Positions 55,304 to 64,000 of a DNA stretch of 64,000 bases are shown here, piece after piece; the stretch's first letter is position 1, and each line of letters begins with the position of its first letter. The position numbers were made by a program, and so were the translations under genes. The notes beneath the pieces are model-generated. The model was not told the origin of the DNA. It saw nothing but the letters and a program-made list of their open reading frames with translations, and ran no database searches. Origin of the DNA: Pseudoalteromonas shioyasakiensis (GTDB lineage: Bacteria; Pseudomonadota; Gammaproteobacteria; Enterobacterales; Alteromonadaceae); contig NZ_JANIGL010000001.1 of the NCBI RefSeq assembly GCF_024518675.1, positions 62,001-126,000 on the forward strand, read 5' to 3'.

Positions 55304-58300
55304 ATGGGAAAAAAAATAATAAAGATTAACCCAATCACTGCTTCGGTTGCGTTAACTCTTAGTCTAACAGGCTGTGGTTCGGATAATGATAACAATGATT
55401 ATGTTAACCCTGATCCTGCCACAGTGTATAACGCCGAGGTCTCTAGCAACTTTAATACGCAAGTATCTGGTAAAGCGGTTAAAGGTGCTTTAAGTAAAGC
55501 ACAACTGAGCGTAACAACGCTTAACGATGCTGGCGAAGAAGTCCCTGTCGCGTTTCGTTTAGAAGCCGCTGATGAAAGTTTTACTGCTGAATCAACCACA
55601 TCTCAAGCTGATGCCGATGCAAGTGCACAAGCTAAAGTTTTAAAATCTAACCCAGAATCGGTGATGACCGGGGTAAATGGTGCGTATAGTATCTTTATCG
55701 AAGATGATTTTACCGGACCTCTTACTATCACAGTAACTGCTGCAAAAGAAGGTGATGAAAGTTACGTTAAGTGTGACTCTTTTGTTGGTTGTGGAGATTA
55801 CGCAGAAGCGCCAGCAGCATCTGAAGAAGCAGGCATGGTAAATAATGGTGATGCAAGCATTGATTTTGGCGAGTGGTATAAAGATAATTTAGCACTGCAA
55901 GTTGTTAAATATATTAAAGTGCCAGAAACAGCGACGGCTAGCAATGTACGAAGTGCAAGTTTTGCAGAAGGGGACGCATCAGGCAACTCATATTTTGCAA
56001 ACGTGACGTTATACACAAGTATTGCTGCGAAAATGCTACTTGACTCAGCAAAAGAAGGAACGGCTGTATCAGATGGCACTATTGCAGCTGCGAGCCTTAA
56101 AACCTTAGTGCAAGTACTCGGCCCAGATACGGCAATAAAGGCATCTGCATTACTTGCTGATATTTCACTGGGTGGTGCAGTCGATTTTACTAATATTAGC
56201 AAAGGCGATGCGTTAGATGCTGGAACTTTAGCACTTGTTCAGACAGCTGTATCATTGCAGTCACTTGCAGGTGCAGGGGCAAATGGCTCGTTGAGTGATG
56301 TTATTGCGAATCTTTCAACAGCGGTGCAAGAAGGTAAAGTAGCAAATAATGATGATGACGCGATAAAACAAATTGCGGCTGAGCTTCAAAAAGCCGTTGA
56401 GAATACAAGTTTAATTTTTGCCGCAGTTATTACTGGTGAAGGTGTTGATGAAGCGTTTGCTAAAGTTGCAGAAAATATGGGGATCACTGACCCTGAAGCG
56501 ATTGCTAAATTGAAAAGCAATGCCACCGCTGCCGTAGAAGAAGTCAAAGCGAAAGCGACTTCGGCGGGCGTAGGCTCAGAGCTTGCTGATACAGCTGAAG
56601 AAGTTAAAAGTGCGCTTGAGAAAATCGGTTGTGAAGATAACTGTGATGTAGGCGAAGACTTTGATGCTCAAGTAGCTGACGAAGTAACAGCACAAATTAT
56701 CGCTACCCAAGATTTTATTGAGTTAGTTGCTCCTCAGGTAGAAGGCGCAGAAACATCATTAGCGAAAGTTGTAGAATTAGGTGATGCAGGCCTTGAAACG
56801 TCAGAGCAAGCGTTAACTTTTAACGATGCAGTTTTTGCTTTGTCTTTTAACTTACCACAATATAATGATTGGCAGCTTTTAATTCAAGCAGCTTTAATAA
56901 AAGCTTCTGGCTTAGCTAAAACTGCGCAAATCCTTGCGGATAAAAACGATAGCTATGCTCAGCTACTTGCTACCGCACAAAGCCTTGAAACTGATTTAAC
57001 ATCGGGTCTTGCAGAAGTAAACGCGATAATTGCAGGTGTTGAGGCGCAAGTAACTCGTGCCAGCGATGCGGTTAGCGCACAGGGGCTAGAGCTCGATGTA
57101 GCTATTGTAAATGCGACTGCCGCATCAACGAGCATCGCTACAACGCAAAGTTCAGTTGAGACTTCTGCTGCTGCATTAGAAACAGCGATGATAGCCGTCG
57201 ATGCTGCTATGCTAACAAATTCTGAGACATCAGAATCTGCAGTTGAAGTTGCTAACACTGCGATTATAGTGGCGCAACAGCTAGCAGCTGATGCTGAGCA
57301 GCTTGAACTTGCTGCTACAGCAGGTTCATCTGCAGCAACTACCTTAGCAGCGCTTGCACAAGAAGATGCAGATAAAACCTTGGCAACAGAGTTACAGGCT
57401 GCTGCGTCAAGTGCGATGACTTCTTCCACTGAGTTTACAACTCAAGCTGCAGCTGATTTATCAACTGCTCAGTCATTACTTGATAATGCAGCCATGGCGG
57501 TTATCAAGTTTGAGCTCCTAGCTCAAGTTAAAGCGGATACAGCAACTATAAACGACGTTTCACTTGTGACTAAAACAGGTGGTAAAGCTGCATTTGACGT
57601 AGGTGAAATAGTATATGACGTTTTAGATGAGGCTTATGACTTAGGTGATGAAGCCACTGATGTTGTATCAACTCGTTACCCACAATGGACATACAGCTTT
57701 AATAAGACAAACCAAGGTGAGCAACGCTTGTTCTTATCACTTAGTCACGAAGATGGTGAGCAGTTTGTTGAATTAAAAGGTGAGTATATTTATGACTCAA
57801 GTAAAACCGAAGCCCCAGCTCGTTTAGCGTTAGCTTATAATGGTTACCTTGCAGTTGATGTGCTTGATGACAACGATGAAGTTACTCATACAGTAATGGC
57901 ATCCTTAGGTAATTCAAATGATGACTTATCAATAGTTGCATCAGCGTGCTTAGCCGGTAATGCAGAGCAAGGTGATACCTGTACTATTTTTGATTTCAGT
58001 GGTGATGTGTCATTTGATGATATATTCAACAGCTCACTAGTGGGTGTTGAATCACAAAATGAAGTCACTTTCACAGATGGTGACGTAGGCTTTGTTGGCA
58101 CTGTGACAGCTAGCGGTGATGATATTACTGAAATGGGTAACATTACAGCCACAGGCGTGACTGGAGATTTAGATTTCACCGCTATGGTTTGGTTGGATGA
58201 CTCTGTTGAAGATGAAGCATATGGCGTCGAAGTGAAGCTTCATAATGAAATTAGCTACAGCATTTCAATGTCGGCTACGGATAGTAATGATGAATTTACT

Positions 58301-58441
58301 GGGTCTGTAAATGCGACTTATAATGAAATGATGATGCAGTTTGGTACTGTTACTGAAATCACCAATGGAATTTCTGTTGAATACATTGATGGTGAAGTAA
58401 TCGACTACACTGATATTACATTTTTAGACGAGTCTAAGTAA
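55304..58441 (+). CDS. Large lipoprotein with alanine-rich coiled-coil region, unknown family
   Basis: A 1045-residue protein with a lipoprotein signal (LTGC, Cys24). A beta-rich head carries GKAVKGALSKAQLSV and a C-x2-F-x-GCG motif (Cys157, Cys163) followed by NNGDASIDFGEW. Helical segments then include a very Ala/Ser/Thr-rich stretch (about residues 560-750) with heptad-like spacing. YDVLDEAYDLG and a C-terminal beta-rich domain with many Asp/Gly turns end the protein. The smaller lipoprotein two genes downstream shares this plan without the long helical insert. AAGGAG precedes the start. It is probably anchored in the outer membrane; function is unknown. Confidence 0.85.
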   Translation: MGKKIIKINPITASVALTLSLTGCGSDNDNNDYVNPDPATVYNAEVSSNFNTQVSGKAVKGALSKAQLSVTTLNDAGEEVPVAFRLEAADESFTAESTTSQADADASAQAKVLKSNPESVMTGVNGAYSIFIEDDFTGPLTITVTAAKEGDESYVKCDSFVGCGDYAEAPAASEEAGMVNNGDASIDFGEWYKDNLALQVVKYIKVPETATASNVRSASFAEGDASGNSYFANVTLYTSIAAKMLLDSAKEGTAVSDGTIAAASLKTLVQVLGPDTAIKASALLADISLGGAVDFTNISKGDALDAGTLALVQTAVSLQSLAGAGANGSLSDVIANLSTAVQEGKVANNDDDAIKQIAAELQKAVENTSLIFAAVITGEGVDEAFAKVAENMGITDPEAIAKLKSNATAAVEEVKAKATSAGVGSELADTAEEVKSALEKIGCEDNCDVGEDFDAQVADEVTAQIIATQDFIELVAPQVEGAETSLAKVVELGDAGLETSEQALTFNDAVFALSFNLPQYNDWQLLIQAALIKASGLAKTAQILADKNDSYAQLLATAQSLETDLTSGLAEVNAIIAGVEAQVTRASDAVSAQGLELDVAIVNATAASTSIATTQSSVETSAAALETAMIAVDAAMLTNSETSESAVEVANTAIIVAQQLAADAEQLELAATAGSSAATTLAALAQEDADKTLATELQAAASSAMTSSTEFTTQAAADLSTAQSLLDNAAMAVIKFELLAQVKADTATINDVSLVTKTGGKAAFDVGEIVYDVLDEAYDLGDEATDVVSTRYPQWTYSFNKTNQGEQRLFLSLSHEDGEQFVELKGEYIYDSSKTEAPARLALAYNGYLAVDVLDDNDEVTHTVMASLGNSNDDLSIVASACLAGNAEQGDTCTIFDFSGDVSFDDIFNSSLVGVESQNEVTFTDGDVGFVGTVTASGDDITEMGNITATGVTGDLDFTAMVWLDDSVEDEAYGVEVKLHNEISYSISMSATDSNDEFTGSVNATYNEMMMQFGTVTEITNGISVEYIDGEVIDYTDITFLDESK

Positions 58442-58449
58442 TGTAAAAC

Positions 58450-58476
58450 TAAGAGGGAGAAATGTTCTCCCTCTTA
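58450..58476 (+). terminator. Stem-loop between the large lipoprotein and barrel genes
   Basis: TAAGAGGGAGAA and TTCTCCCTCTTA form a perfect 12-base stem with loop ATG. There is no T tract, so it may stabilise or partly terminate the upstream message. The ATG at 58462 lies in its loop and is not a likely start. Confidence 0.6.
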
Positions 58477-58503
58477 ACTACAATAATAACAAGTGATAAA
58501 AGT

Positions 58504-59595
58504 ATGAAAAAAAAAATTCTTACGTTAGGATTTTCCACATTACTAATTTCCCCATTTAGCTACGCAGATAGCGATTTCCAAATTTTCTCAACGTTTGATT
58601 CTGTAGTTTATACCGAAGCACAACCCGTTAAAGCATTTATTGATGATTTTGATGCACCGTTAACCTCAGGTGATAGCGCATTTACTTATAATATTTTTGA
58701 ACTTGGTGTTGGTTACGGCAATTTTAAAGTAGGTTATCAAAGCCGTTTTGATTATGTGTTAAGTTTTGATCCAGACACAGCCAATTATCTGCATACAGAA
58801 AAGAATGACCTGCCATTTGAAGAGCGCGATTATGTTTATTATTTAGATGGTAAACAATCGACGACCAATGGTTTATTTGTTTCTTATGATTTTAAATTTT
58901 TAGAGTCAGATGCGCTTACAATCACCCCTAAACTTACCGTGTTCGCCAGTACTCATTTTCAAGATGCAAATGTCGAGGGCACGGTATACAGTGATGAAAT
59001 CCAAGGCGCGTTAGAAGTTGATTATTATTTTTCAAAAGATGTGTTATTTAAGCGTTTTACCCCCGATGAAAACCCATCTGGTGTAGGTTACAGCTTTGAT
59101 TTAGCGGCTGATTGGAAGGTCAATCAAGATTTAACGCTAGGATTCTTAGCGCAAGATCTGTTCTACGAAACAGAGTATGAAGACAGCGGTTTTGTTAATG
59201 GTTATACCACAGAGGTACCATTTACCGAGACCTCAGACGGTGGCATTGCTACAGAACCTACCATACGTTTAGCCACATCTGAACTGGGCCACGAAAAAGC
59301 ACATACATTTGAAATGCCTGTGCGAATAAAAGCCTATGTGGATTACCGTATCAATTCACAGTTCTCTAGTGAAATTATGATAAAGCGTTACGATCAAGAT
59401 ACCTTTTCACAACTGAAAGGACGTTTTCACTTTTGGGATCATTGGGCTTTAATTGGCGGTTATGAAACTAATAGTGAATCATTTTTACTTGGTGTAGAAA
59501 ATGAGTACTTTGGATTAAATGTACAAACAGATAATCTAAATATTGATAAAGCCTATTATGCCAATTTGAATTGGTATATGAAGTTAGCGTTTTAA
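58504..59595 (+). CDS. Predicted outer-membrane beta-barrel protein, unknown family
   Basis: A 363-residue exported protein; the signal peptide ends SYA before DSDFQ. The body alternates aromatic and polar residues in strand-like runs (FELGVGYGNFKVGYQ, ALIGGYETNSESFLLGVE) and the chain ends KLAF with the C-terminal phenylalanine used for barrel insertion. ATG 58504 gives a standard signal peptide, whereas the ATG at 58462 falls within a hairpin. It lies between two related lipoprotein genes and may form an envelope complex with them. Confidence 0.78.
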   Translation: MKKKILTLGFSTLLISPFSYADSDFQIFSTFDSVVYTEAQPVKAFIDDFDAPLTSGDSAFTYNIFELGVGYGNFKVGYQSRFDYVLSFDPDTANYLHTEKNDLPFEERDYVYYLDGKQSTTNGLFVSYDFKFLESDALTITPKLTVFASTHFQDANVEGTVYSDEIQGALEVDYYFSKDVLFKRFTPDENPSGVGYSFDLAADWKVNQDLTLGFLAQDLFYETEYEDSGFVNGYTTEVPFTETSDGGIATEPTIRLATSELGHEKAHTFEMPVRIKAYVDYRINSQFSSEIMIKRYDQDTFSQLKGRFHFWDHWALIGGYETNSESFLLGVENEYFGLNVQTDNLNIDKAYYANLNWYMKLAF

Positions 59596-59604
59596 GGATC
59601 ACTT

Positions 59605-61479
59605 ATGTTGAAAAAAATATTGTCAACCTGCTTAATTTTGGCGCTAACTGGTTGTGGTGGTTCTTCTGATGATTCATCTGAGAACGAGTTAACGTCACTT
59701 GCGGTTGAAACATCATCGACGGTTAGCTTTTATATTGCTCCGTGGCAAAGCTCGGCAGGTACTTTAATAATAAGTAATGAAGACTCATCACAGGTTCAAA
59801 CACAGATAGTTGACGACATTAACAGCGTTACCTTGGCATTAGATAGTTTAGACTTTCACCGAGTAGAGTTTATCTCTGAATCAACAAGTTTAACGTGCCC
59901 AAGCTTTGATGGTTGTGGCCGTACTCTGCGAGATAACGAAAATGACCTTAACGGAAATCGCTTCATAGACTTTGAAGAAGTTATGCCGTTATCTTTAAAT
60001 TATAAGGCTGTATTTTTTAGTGCACCTGGGGAGAATAAAGTTTACCTTTCGCCAGTGAGTTCATTGGCTTTTGATGAAAGCTTAGATATGAGCCTTGCAA
60101 GCTTGAGTGCAACGCCTTTTTACCATCTAACTCATAGTCAATTGAATGATAACCTGGAAGCTGAAATACTGACTAATGCGCTGACTTTTGGTGTCATTTT
60201 GCAAGCAGCAAAAGAGATCGAAGCAAATCTTGGCACAGATATCGAACCGCAAACCACCATTGCGGCTAGTTTAACTGGCATCACAGATTACGCTACTTAT
60301 GCACAGCAATACGCCAGCGAAAACTTGCTAAATATACAAGGTAACCAGCTGATTCAAGCGGTCATTGGTGATGTCAAACAACGGTTATTTGCAATCGGCC
60401 AGATGAAAAGCGCGCAGCCTTTTGCTACCACCGAGCAAGCGCTTGATTCGCGGGTATTGCTTGAAGATGTTCGTGATGTAATCGGTGTTATTCGACTACA
60501 AGAAAAAAAATATAGCGATGAGCTTGAAGCAAAATTAACTGAAGTTGAAACTTTATTAGATACTGATTCGCAACAGACAGTGCTGACCCTTAGCAATGTT
60601 TTATATGATGTACTTTCTAACTTTTCACCCATATCAAATGAAGATGCGGGAACTTATAGTCTAGGTGACTTAAGCGTTGTGTATACGGATTCTCCTTATA
60701 TCTGGCAAATCACAGGCACTTATGATGGACAAGACGTTTTTATCGACATGAATGTACCAAAGTGGCAAATAAGCAGTGTACTCGGTAATCAAATCATCGG
60801 TGAACTAAATGCAAAAATCAGTAACGAGACGACGGTATTAAGTGTCGATGTAAGTGAGCTGATAATTAGCTTTGACGGTACAGATGATCCATTTGAGCTG
60901 GAGCAAGATGAGGTAACGGGTATTGGCACAATCACAACCGATATTTTACTTGAAAAGAATAACGCTCAGCTTGCAGGGACAATAACAGCGTCAATCGATC
61001 GATTTGTCAGCCCGTTTGAAGAGTTGTTAACCGTGGTGTCAGGATTTGACTTTGATGGCGAAATTAGTTCAGAGCTACAAAATATAGGGATTATCATTCA
61101 GGCTATTGAAACGACACCTTTTATTAATGAAGAGAATGCAAATATCGCTTTTTCATTGCAGTTAGCTATGGCTTTAAATGGGGCTCCAGGATTTAAACTA
61201 GCCTATGTTGGCGAGCTTGATGAGCTAGATAATGTAAGTAATGGAGATGTGTTTTTAACGTTGCAAAACAGGGCATTAGATCTCAATATTCGCCAAGTCG
61301 GTGAAAATATCAATGCGGTAATAAAAGGCCAATATGGCCGTTGGCTTGATATTAAACAAAAGGGTCGAAATTACAGCGGCGGTTTATATTTCGGTGATAC
61401 CCAAATTGCTGATGTGACCGCGGTTAGAGGTGTTCCGGGGATTTTATTTCCTGATGGCACTTTTGAATCGTTGTTTTAA
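59605..61479 (+). CDS. Lipoprotein distantly similar to the one at 55304, unknown family
   Basis: A 624-residue protein with lipobox LTGC (Cys17). It shares with the 1045-residue lipoprotein the C-x2-F-x-GCG motif (Cys98, Cys104), a following Asn/Gly-rich IDFEE segment, a helical middle part, a YDVL segment, and a C-terminal beta-rich domain that starts with an aromatic strand (YIWQITGTYDG). DNENDLNGNRFIDFEE resembles a calcium-binding Asp/Asn loop. It starts nine bases after the barrel gene. No function can be assigned. Confidence 0.82.
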   Translation: MLKKILSTCLILALTGCGGSSDDSSENELTSLAVETSSTVSFYIAPWQSSAGTLIISNEDSSQVQTQIVDDINSVTLALDSLDFHRVEFISESTSLTCPSFDGCGRTLRDNENDLNGNRFIDFEEVMPLSLNYKAVFFSAPGENKVYLSPVSSLAFDESLDMSLASLSATPFYHLTHSQLNDNLEAEILTNALTFGVILQAAKEIEANLGTDIEPQTTIAASLTGITDYATYAQQYASENLLNIQGNQLIQAVIGDVKQRLFAIGQMKSAQPFATTEQALDSRVLLEDVRDVIGVIRLQEKKYSDELEAKLTEVETLLDTDSQQTVLTLSNVLYDVLSNFSPISNEDAGTYSLGDLSVVYTDSPYIWQITGTYDGQDVFIDMNVPKWQISSVLGNQIIGELNAKISNETTVLSVDVSELIISFDGTDDPFELEQDEVTGIGTITTDILLEKNNAQLAGTITASIDRFVSPFEELLTVVSGFDFDGEISSELQNIGIIIQAIETTPFINEENANIAFSLQLAMALNGAPGFKLAYVGELDELDNVSNGDVFLTLQNRALDLNIRQVGENINAVIKGQYGRWLDIKQKGRNYSGGLYFGDTQIADVTAVRGVPGILFPDGTFESLF

Positions 61480-61791
61480 ACGTGTTTTGGCTGCCTCACT
61501 GGGTGAGGTGGCCATAGGCTTTTTAGCAGTTAATTCCTATAACCACTATTCATACCCTAAGCTTATTTTAAAGGCATATTTTAACTCCAACAATAGTTGC
61601 TTTTTCGTTTCTGATTAAGGGAAAGTTGTTGTTTTAATGTATATTTTCGGCTTTATTCCCGCATTAAGATTGACAATATCACCGTTGATATTATTATGCT
61701 CAATTGCTGAGCAGTTTACTGGTTTTTTATATTCGCTTAATATTAAATTATGACTTGCCGTTGTTAGTATTTTAATTTTATAGGCCACCCA
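61480..61791. other. Intergenic region before the minor pilin operon
   Basis: It holds a terminator-like hairpin at 61489-61524. The remainder is AT-rich. A TTGCCG near 61756 followed by TTATAG after 17 bases is too close to the pilin start to be convincing. No gene is seen. Confidence 0.4.
61489..61524 (+). terminator. Terminator-like hairpin after the second lipoprotein gene
   Basis: CCTCAC (61494-61499) pairs with GTGAGG (61503-61508), extended by GGC/GCC across a small internal loop. A five-T run comes seven bases later. Confidence 0.5.
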
Positions 61792-62196
61792 TTGATAACC
61801 CACCCTAGTACACACAAAGTACAAGCTGGATTTACTCTAGTCGAGATCTTAATTGTTATAGCCATTATTGGTATTTTGTACGCAGTCGCAATGCCGAGCT
61901 ATTCGTCTTATATTCAGCAAAGTAGACGAGCAGATATTCAGCAAGTGATTTTACAGCAGGCAGCAGTACTCGAGCGGCAATATACACGAGTGGGGGGTTA
62001 CCCGCACAGTTACACTTTCCCCGATTCAGAGTTTTATCAGTTAAGCTACCAATCAGATGCAACGAGCGGGGAGTCTAATGGTTCCGAGTTTTATATTCAG
62101 GCTAAGCCTATAGCATCTCAAACCGCGGATTCATGCGGTAAGCTTGGGTTAGATCATACAGGGACTAAACACTCTGAGGATGTGGGCTGTTGGTAA
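61792..62196 (+). CDS. Type IV pilin, PilE-like
   Basis: A 134-residue prepilin with a short basic leader cut at AG|FTLVEILIVIAIIGILYAVA, with Glu5 present. The N-terminal helix continues SYSSYIQQSRRADIQQ, as in PilE proteins. Two cysteines near the C terminus (DSCGKLG and DVGCW) would close the D-region loop. The start is TTG with a poor ribosome binding site. It overlaps the next gene by seven bases, so it belongs to the minor pilin operon. Confidence 0.88.
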   Translation: MITHPSTHKVQAGFTLVEILIVIAIIGILYAVAMPSYSSYIQQSRRADIQQVILQQAAVLERQYTRVGGYPHSYTFPDSEFYQLSYQSDATSGESNGSEFYIQAKPIASQTADSCGKLGLDHTGTKHSEDVGCW

Positions 62197-62639
62197 AAAA
62201 ACACCTTGGGTTTACGTTATTAGAAGTTTTAATAACCATTACAATTATTAGTATTTTAACTGCTGTTGCAGCGCCATCATTTATTGATTTTATAAAGCGC
62301 GACCGATTAGTCACAAGCTCAAATCAGCTACACAGTGTTTATAAACTTGCACGTAGTGAAGCCATTAAGCGCGATCAGAGTGTACAGCTTGAAGCGAGTC
62401 AATCACAGTGGTTAGTTAAAACTCAAGTCGGAACATCGCAAGAAACATTAACAACCTTTACTCCCACTCATCAGAGCATCACGGTTGAGCTTACCACCAT
62501 AACAATTAGTAATACCGGTGAACTAAATAACACCTTTGAATATTTGGTTACAGATAACGACACTTCTACAACAGACTTTAAACTCTGTTTATTGCAAAGT
62601 GGGCAAAGTTGGATAGTTGAAGGTGCCCAAACATGCTGA
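62190..62639 (+). CDS. fimT: Minor pseudopilin FimT/GspH type
   Basis: A 149-residue prepilin with leader MVKKHLG|FTLLEVLITITIIS and Glu5. The YKLARSEAIKRDQSV segment near residue 50 is the GspH/FimT hallmark. It ends with Cys pairs (FKLCLL and AQTC). It starts with TTG inside the PilE-like gene, helped by GAGGA upstream, and overlaps pilV by seven bases. Confidence 0.9.
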   Translation: MVKKHLGFTLLEVLITITIISILTAVAAPSFIDFIKRDRLVTSSNQLHSVYKLARSEAIKRDQSVQLEASQSQWLVKTQVGTSQETLTTFTPTHQSITVELTTITISNTGELNNTFEYLVTDNDTSTTDFKLCLLQSGQSWIVEGAQTC

Positions 62640-63043
62640 GTAAAGTGAACTCAGGATTCTCTTTATTAGAAGTACTTGTTGCGCTTATTGTAGCAACCGT
62701 TGCCTTATTAGGCTTAGCAACCGCGCAACTTAAGTCATTGCAATACGTCACAAATAGTTTTAATTACACAGCATCCATAGTACAAGCAAATAATGTACTT
62801 GAGCGTATTTGGCCACGTTTATGTGAATTACAACATACCAACCCCGCACTCTATAATGATGCTGACTTTAGAGCCAGCCTAGCACCACAAATTGATGCTT
62901 ATACCCTGACACTGCCTGCTAGTTTTTCTAATGATCTATTGGTTGAAATAAGCTGGGAAGATAAACGCTTAACAGATAACCTAGAAAACCGAGTTGCTAT
63001 TGTTGGCAGTTATCCAACACTACCAGTAGGTTGCACGCCATGA
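62633..63043 (+). CDS. pilV: Minor pilin PilV
   Basis: A 136-residue prepilin with leader ending NSG|FSLLEVLVALIVATVALLGLA, Glu5 and the PilV-type LQYVTNSFNYTASIVQANNVLERI helix (given here in part). It initiates pilus assembly together with FimT, PilW, PilX and PilE. It overlaps fimT by seven bases and pilW by ATGA. Confidence 0.9.
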   Translation: MLSKVNSGFSLLEVLVALIVATVALLGLATAQLKSLQYVTNSFNYTASIVQANNVLERIWPRLCELQHTNPALYNDADFRASLAPQIDAYTLTLPASFSNDLLVEISWEDKRLTDNLENRVAIVGSYPTLPVGCTP

Positions 63044-63552
63044 GTTTTACACTACCTAATCAATCCGGTTTTACACTCGTGGAATTAATGGTAGCCCTTG
63101 CTGCAAGTATGTTTTTACTAGGCGGGGTTAGCCTGGCTTATTCATCAATTAATAGCAGTACCAATACCGCAAAAGAATTAGAAAACGCCTTGGATGTAAT
63201 TCGCTTTAGCAGCAAAATGTTTACTCGCAGCCTTAAACAAACGAAAGTACAACCTAGTTTTAATAATGGGGTGCTAACTGTACAGCAACAAGCTGGGGCT
63301 AAAGCGTGTACAGGGGATATAAAAGCCGCTGATTTTACCGAGCTTTATAGTGTGACTGACGATGCACTGTTTTGCGATGCTGGTGCAGGAAACGTAAAAG
63401 TACTCAATGGTATTCGTGCGATTAACTACACGATTTCAGAGCAGCTAGTTTCGATTGCAGTACAGCCTACAAATTTACCTGCTCAGTTTAATAATCAATT
63501 TGTTATTGACGTAGCTATGACACAAATAGCGATGAATAAGGCGTTTCAATAA
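63040..63552 (+). CDS. pilW: Minor pilin PilW
   Basis: A 170-residue prepilin with leader ending QSG|FTLVELMVALAASMFLLGG and Glu5, followed by the PilW-like long C-terminal beta domain with cysteines in AKACTG and LFCDAG. ATG 63040 overlaps the pilV stop (ATGA) and is preferred over TTG 63031. It is shorter than Pseudomonas PilW (274 residues). Confidence 0.88.
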   Translation: MSFTLPNQSGFTLVELMVALAASMFLLGGVSLAYSSINSSTNTAKELENALDVIRFSSKMFTRSLKQTKVQPSFNNGVLTVQQQAGAKACTGDIKAADFTELYSVTDDALFCDAGAGNVKVLNGIRAINYTISEQLVSIAVQPTNLPAQFNNQFVIDVAMTQIAMNKAFQ

Positions 63553-64000
63553 ATGAATAAGAATACAGGCTTTACCTTAGTTACTGTTCTTATACTGACT
63601 TCAATGGCAACACTTGTTGTACTGAGTACGTTACGAGATAGCGTTATTCAGGAGCGCCTTAGTGGTAACTTTCAAAAGAAATTAAATGCGCGTTTGATGT
63701 CAGAAAAAGGCGTTTACGCCAGTATTGAAAGTTTAACAAGTGATATATTAGCGGATCCAAATACCACAATAGACGATTTAGTGGCTGCAAATAGTGAACT
63801 CAGTGGCACCGGTGAATTAGCATCGAGCAGCTATAATGCGTCAATCACCCTTGATGATGAGGGTAACCTAGTGGTCTCAAGCCAAGGCAACCGTTTTGAA
63901 GGCGAAGAGCAAATGCAAGCGGTGTTTGAATACGTTCATGGCACCAGTGGTGGCAGTGAGACGTCTGCATTCTCACAGGGAGTAACAGGTTGTGCAGGGG
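63553..64000 (+). CDS. pilX: Minor pilin PilX, partial at window edge
   Basis: The frame opens at ATG 63553, directly after the pilW stop, and runs off the end with about 149 codons visible. The leader MNKNTG|FTLVTVLILTS is followed by the PilX hallmark QERLSGNFQKK (ERMAGN in Pseudomonas). Residue 5 is Thr rather than Glu, a known feature of some PilX/GspK-like pilins that cap the complex. pilY1 would be expected beyond the window. Confidence 0.85.
   Translation, partial: MNKNTGFTLVTVLILTSMATLVVLSTLRDSVIQERLSGNFQKKLNARLMSEKGVYASIESLTSDILADPNTTIDDLVAANSELSGTGELASSSYNASITLDDEGNLVVSSQGNRFEGEEQMQAVFEYVHGTSGGSETSAFSQGVTGCAG

Noticed and set aside
56959..57429. Long open frame antisense to the large lipoprotein
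   Set aside because: It arises from the low-complexity alanine-rich coding strand and encodes no plausible protein.
58462..58503. Upstream ATG of the barrel protein gene
   Set aside because: It lies in the loop of a perfect 12-base hairpin and adds residues before a complete signal peptide that begins at 58504.

Overview
The window looks like a chromosomal segment of a marine gammaproteobacterium close to Pseudoalteromonas (Alteromonadales). This rests on the gene neighbourhoods (yejK/yejL/yejM; rne/rluC; the yceD-rpmF-plsX-fab block; tmk-holB-pilZ-tatD; a GntR-prpB-prpC-acnD-prpF propionate operon), on low-to-moderate GC, and on protein sequences that follow the E. coli, Shewanella and Vibrio versions closely. 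Genus is an inference; no rRNA gene is present.

Layout. 1-1911: yejM (cut by the window edge) and yejL divergent from yejK. 2357-3806: a small lipoprotein, a DUF3703 gene and a frameshifted GFA-family gene. 3937-9992: rne with a long repetitive tail, a long rne/rluC divergent region, rluC, a HAD phosphatase and yceF. 10135-20008: yceD-rpmF-plsX-fabD-fabG-acpP-fabF-pabC-mltG-tmk-holB-pilZ-tatD; fabH is absent from its usual place. 20015-21868: a PhoD-like phosphatase.

21876-46378 is a large, AT-rich biofilm and exopolysaccharide region. On the minus strand lie lapG, lapD, a small secreted protein and a Wzy/WaaL-like membrane protein. Divergent from them runs a polysaccharide operon: ugd, a UDP-glucuronate epimerase, two GT4 glycosyltransferases, a Wzy and a Wzx. 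A secreted beta-helix protein on the opposite strand is preceded by a clear cyclic-di-GMP (GEMM-I) riboswitch. Two acyltransferases and a small membrane protein follow, then a set resembling Vibrio vpsL-M-N-O-P (initiating transferase, outer-membrane barrel, Wza-like exporter, Wzc-like kinase, PHP phosphatase, VpsP-like protein), and finally a polysaccharide deacetylase. Two distinct c-di-GMP devices, the LapD receptor controlling the LapG protease and the riboswitch controlling a putative matrix-acting enzyme, therefore share one locus with the genes that build the polysaccharide. The small secreted protein beside lapD carries a TAAG motif identical to the LapG cleavage site of the LapA adhesin. 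Together these form the most interesting candidate system in the window.

46689-55128: rsmF, then the methylcitrate-cycle operon under a GntR regulator with three GTCGAC-centred palindromes. 55304-61479: an unrecognised three-gene set, in which two distantly similar lipoproteins flank an outer-membrane beta-barrel-like protein. 61792-64000: a type IV minor pilin operon (PilE-like, FimT, PilV, PilW, PilX), cut at the right edge.

Promoters, terminators and operators were found by eye and are predictions. Several start codons were moved from the longest open frame on the basis of homologue N-termini, ribosome binding sites or operon overlaps.
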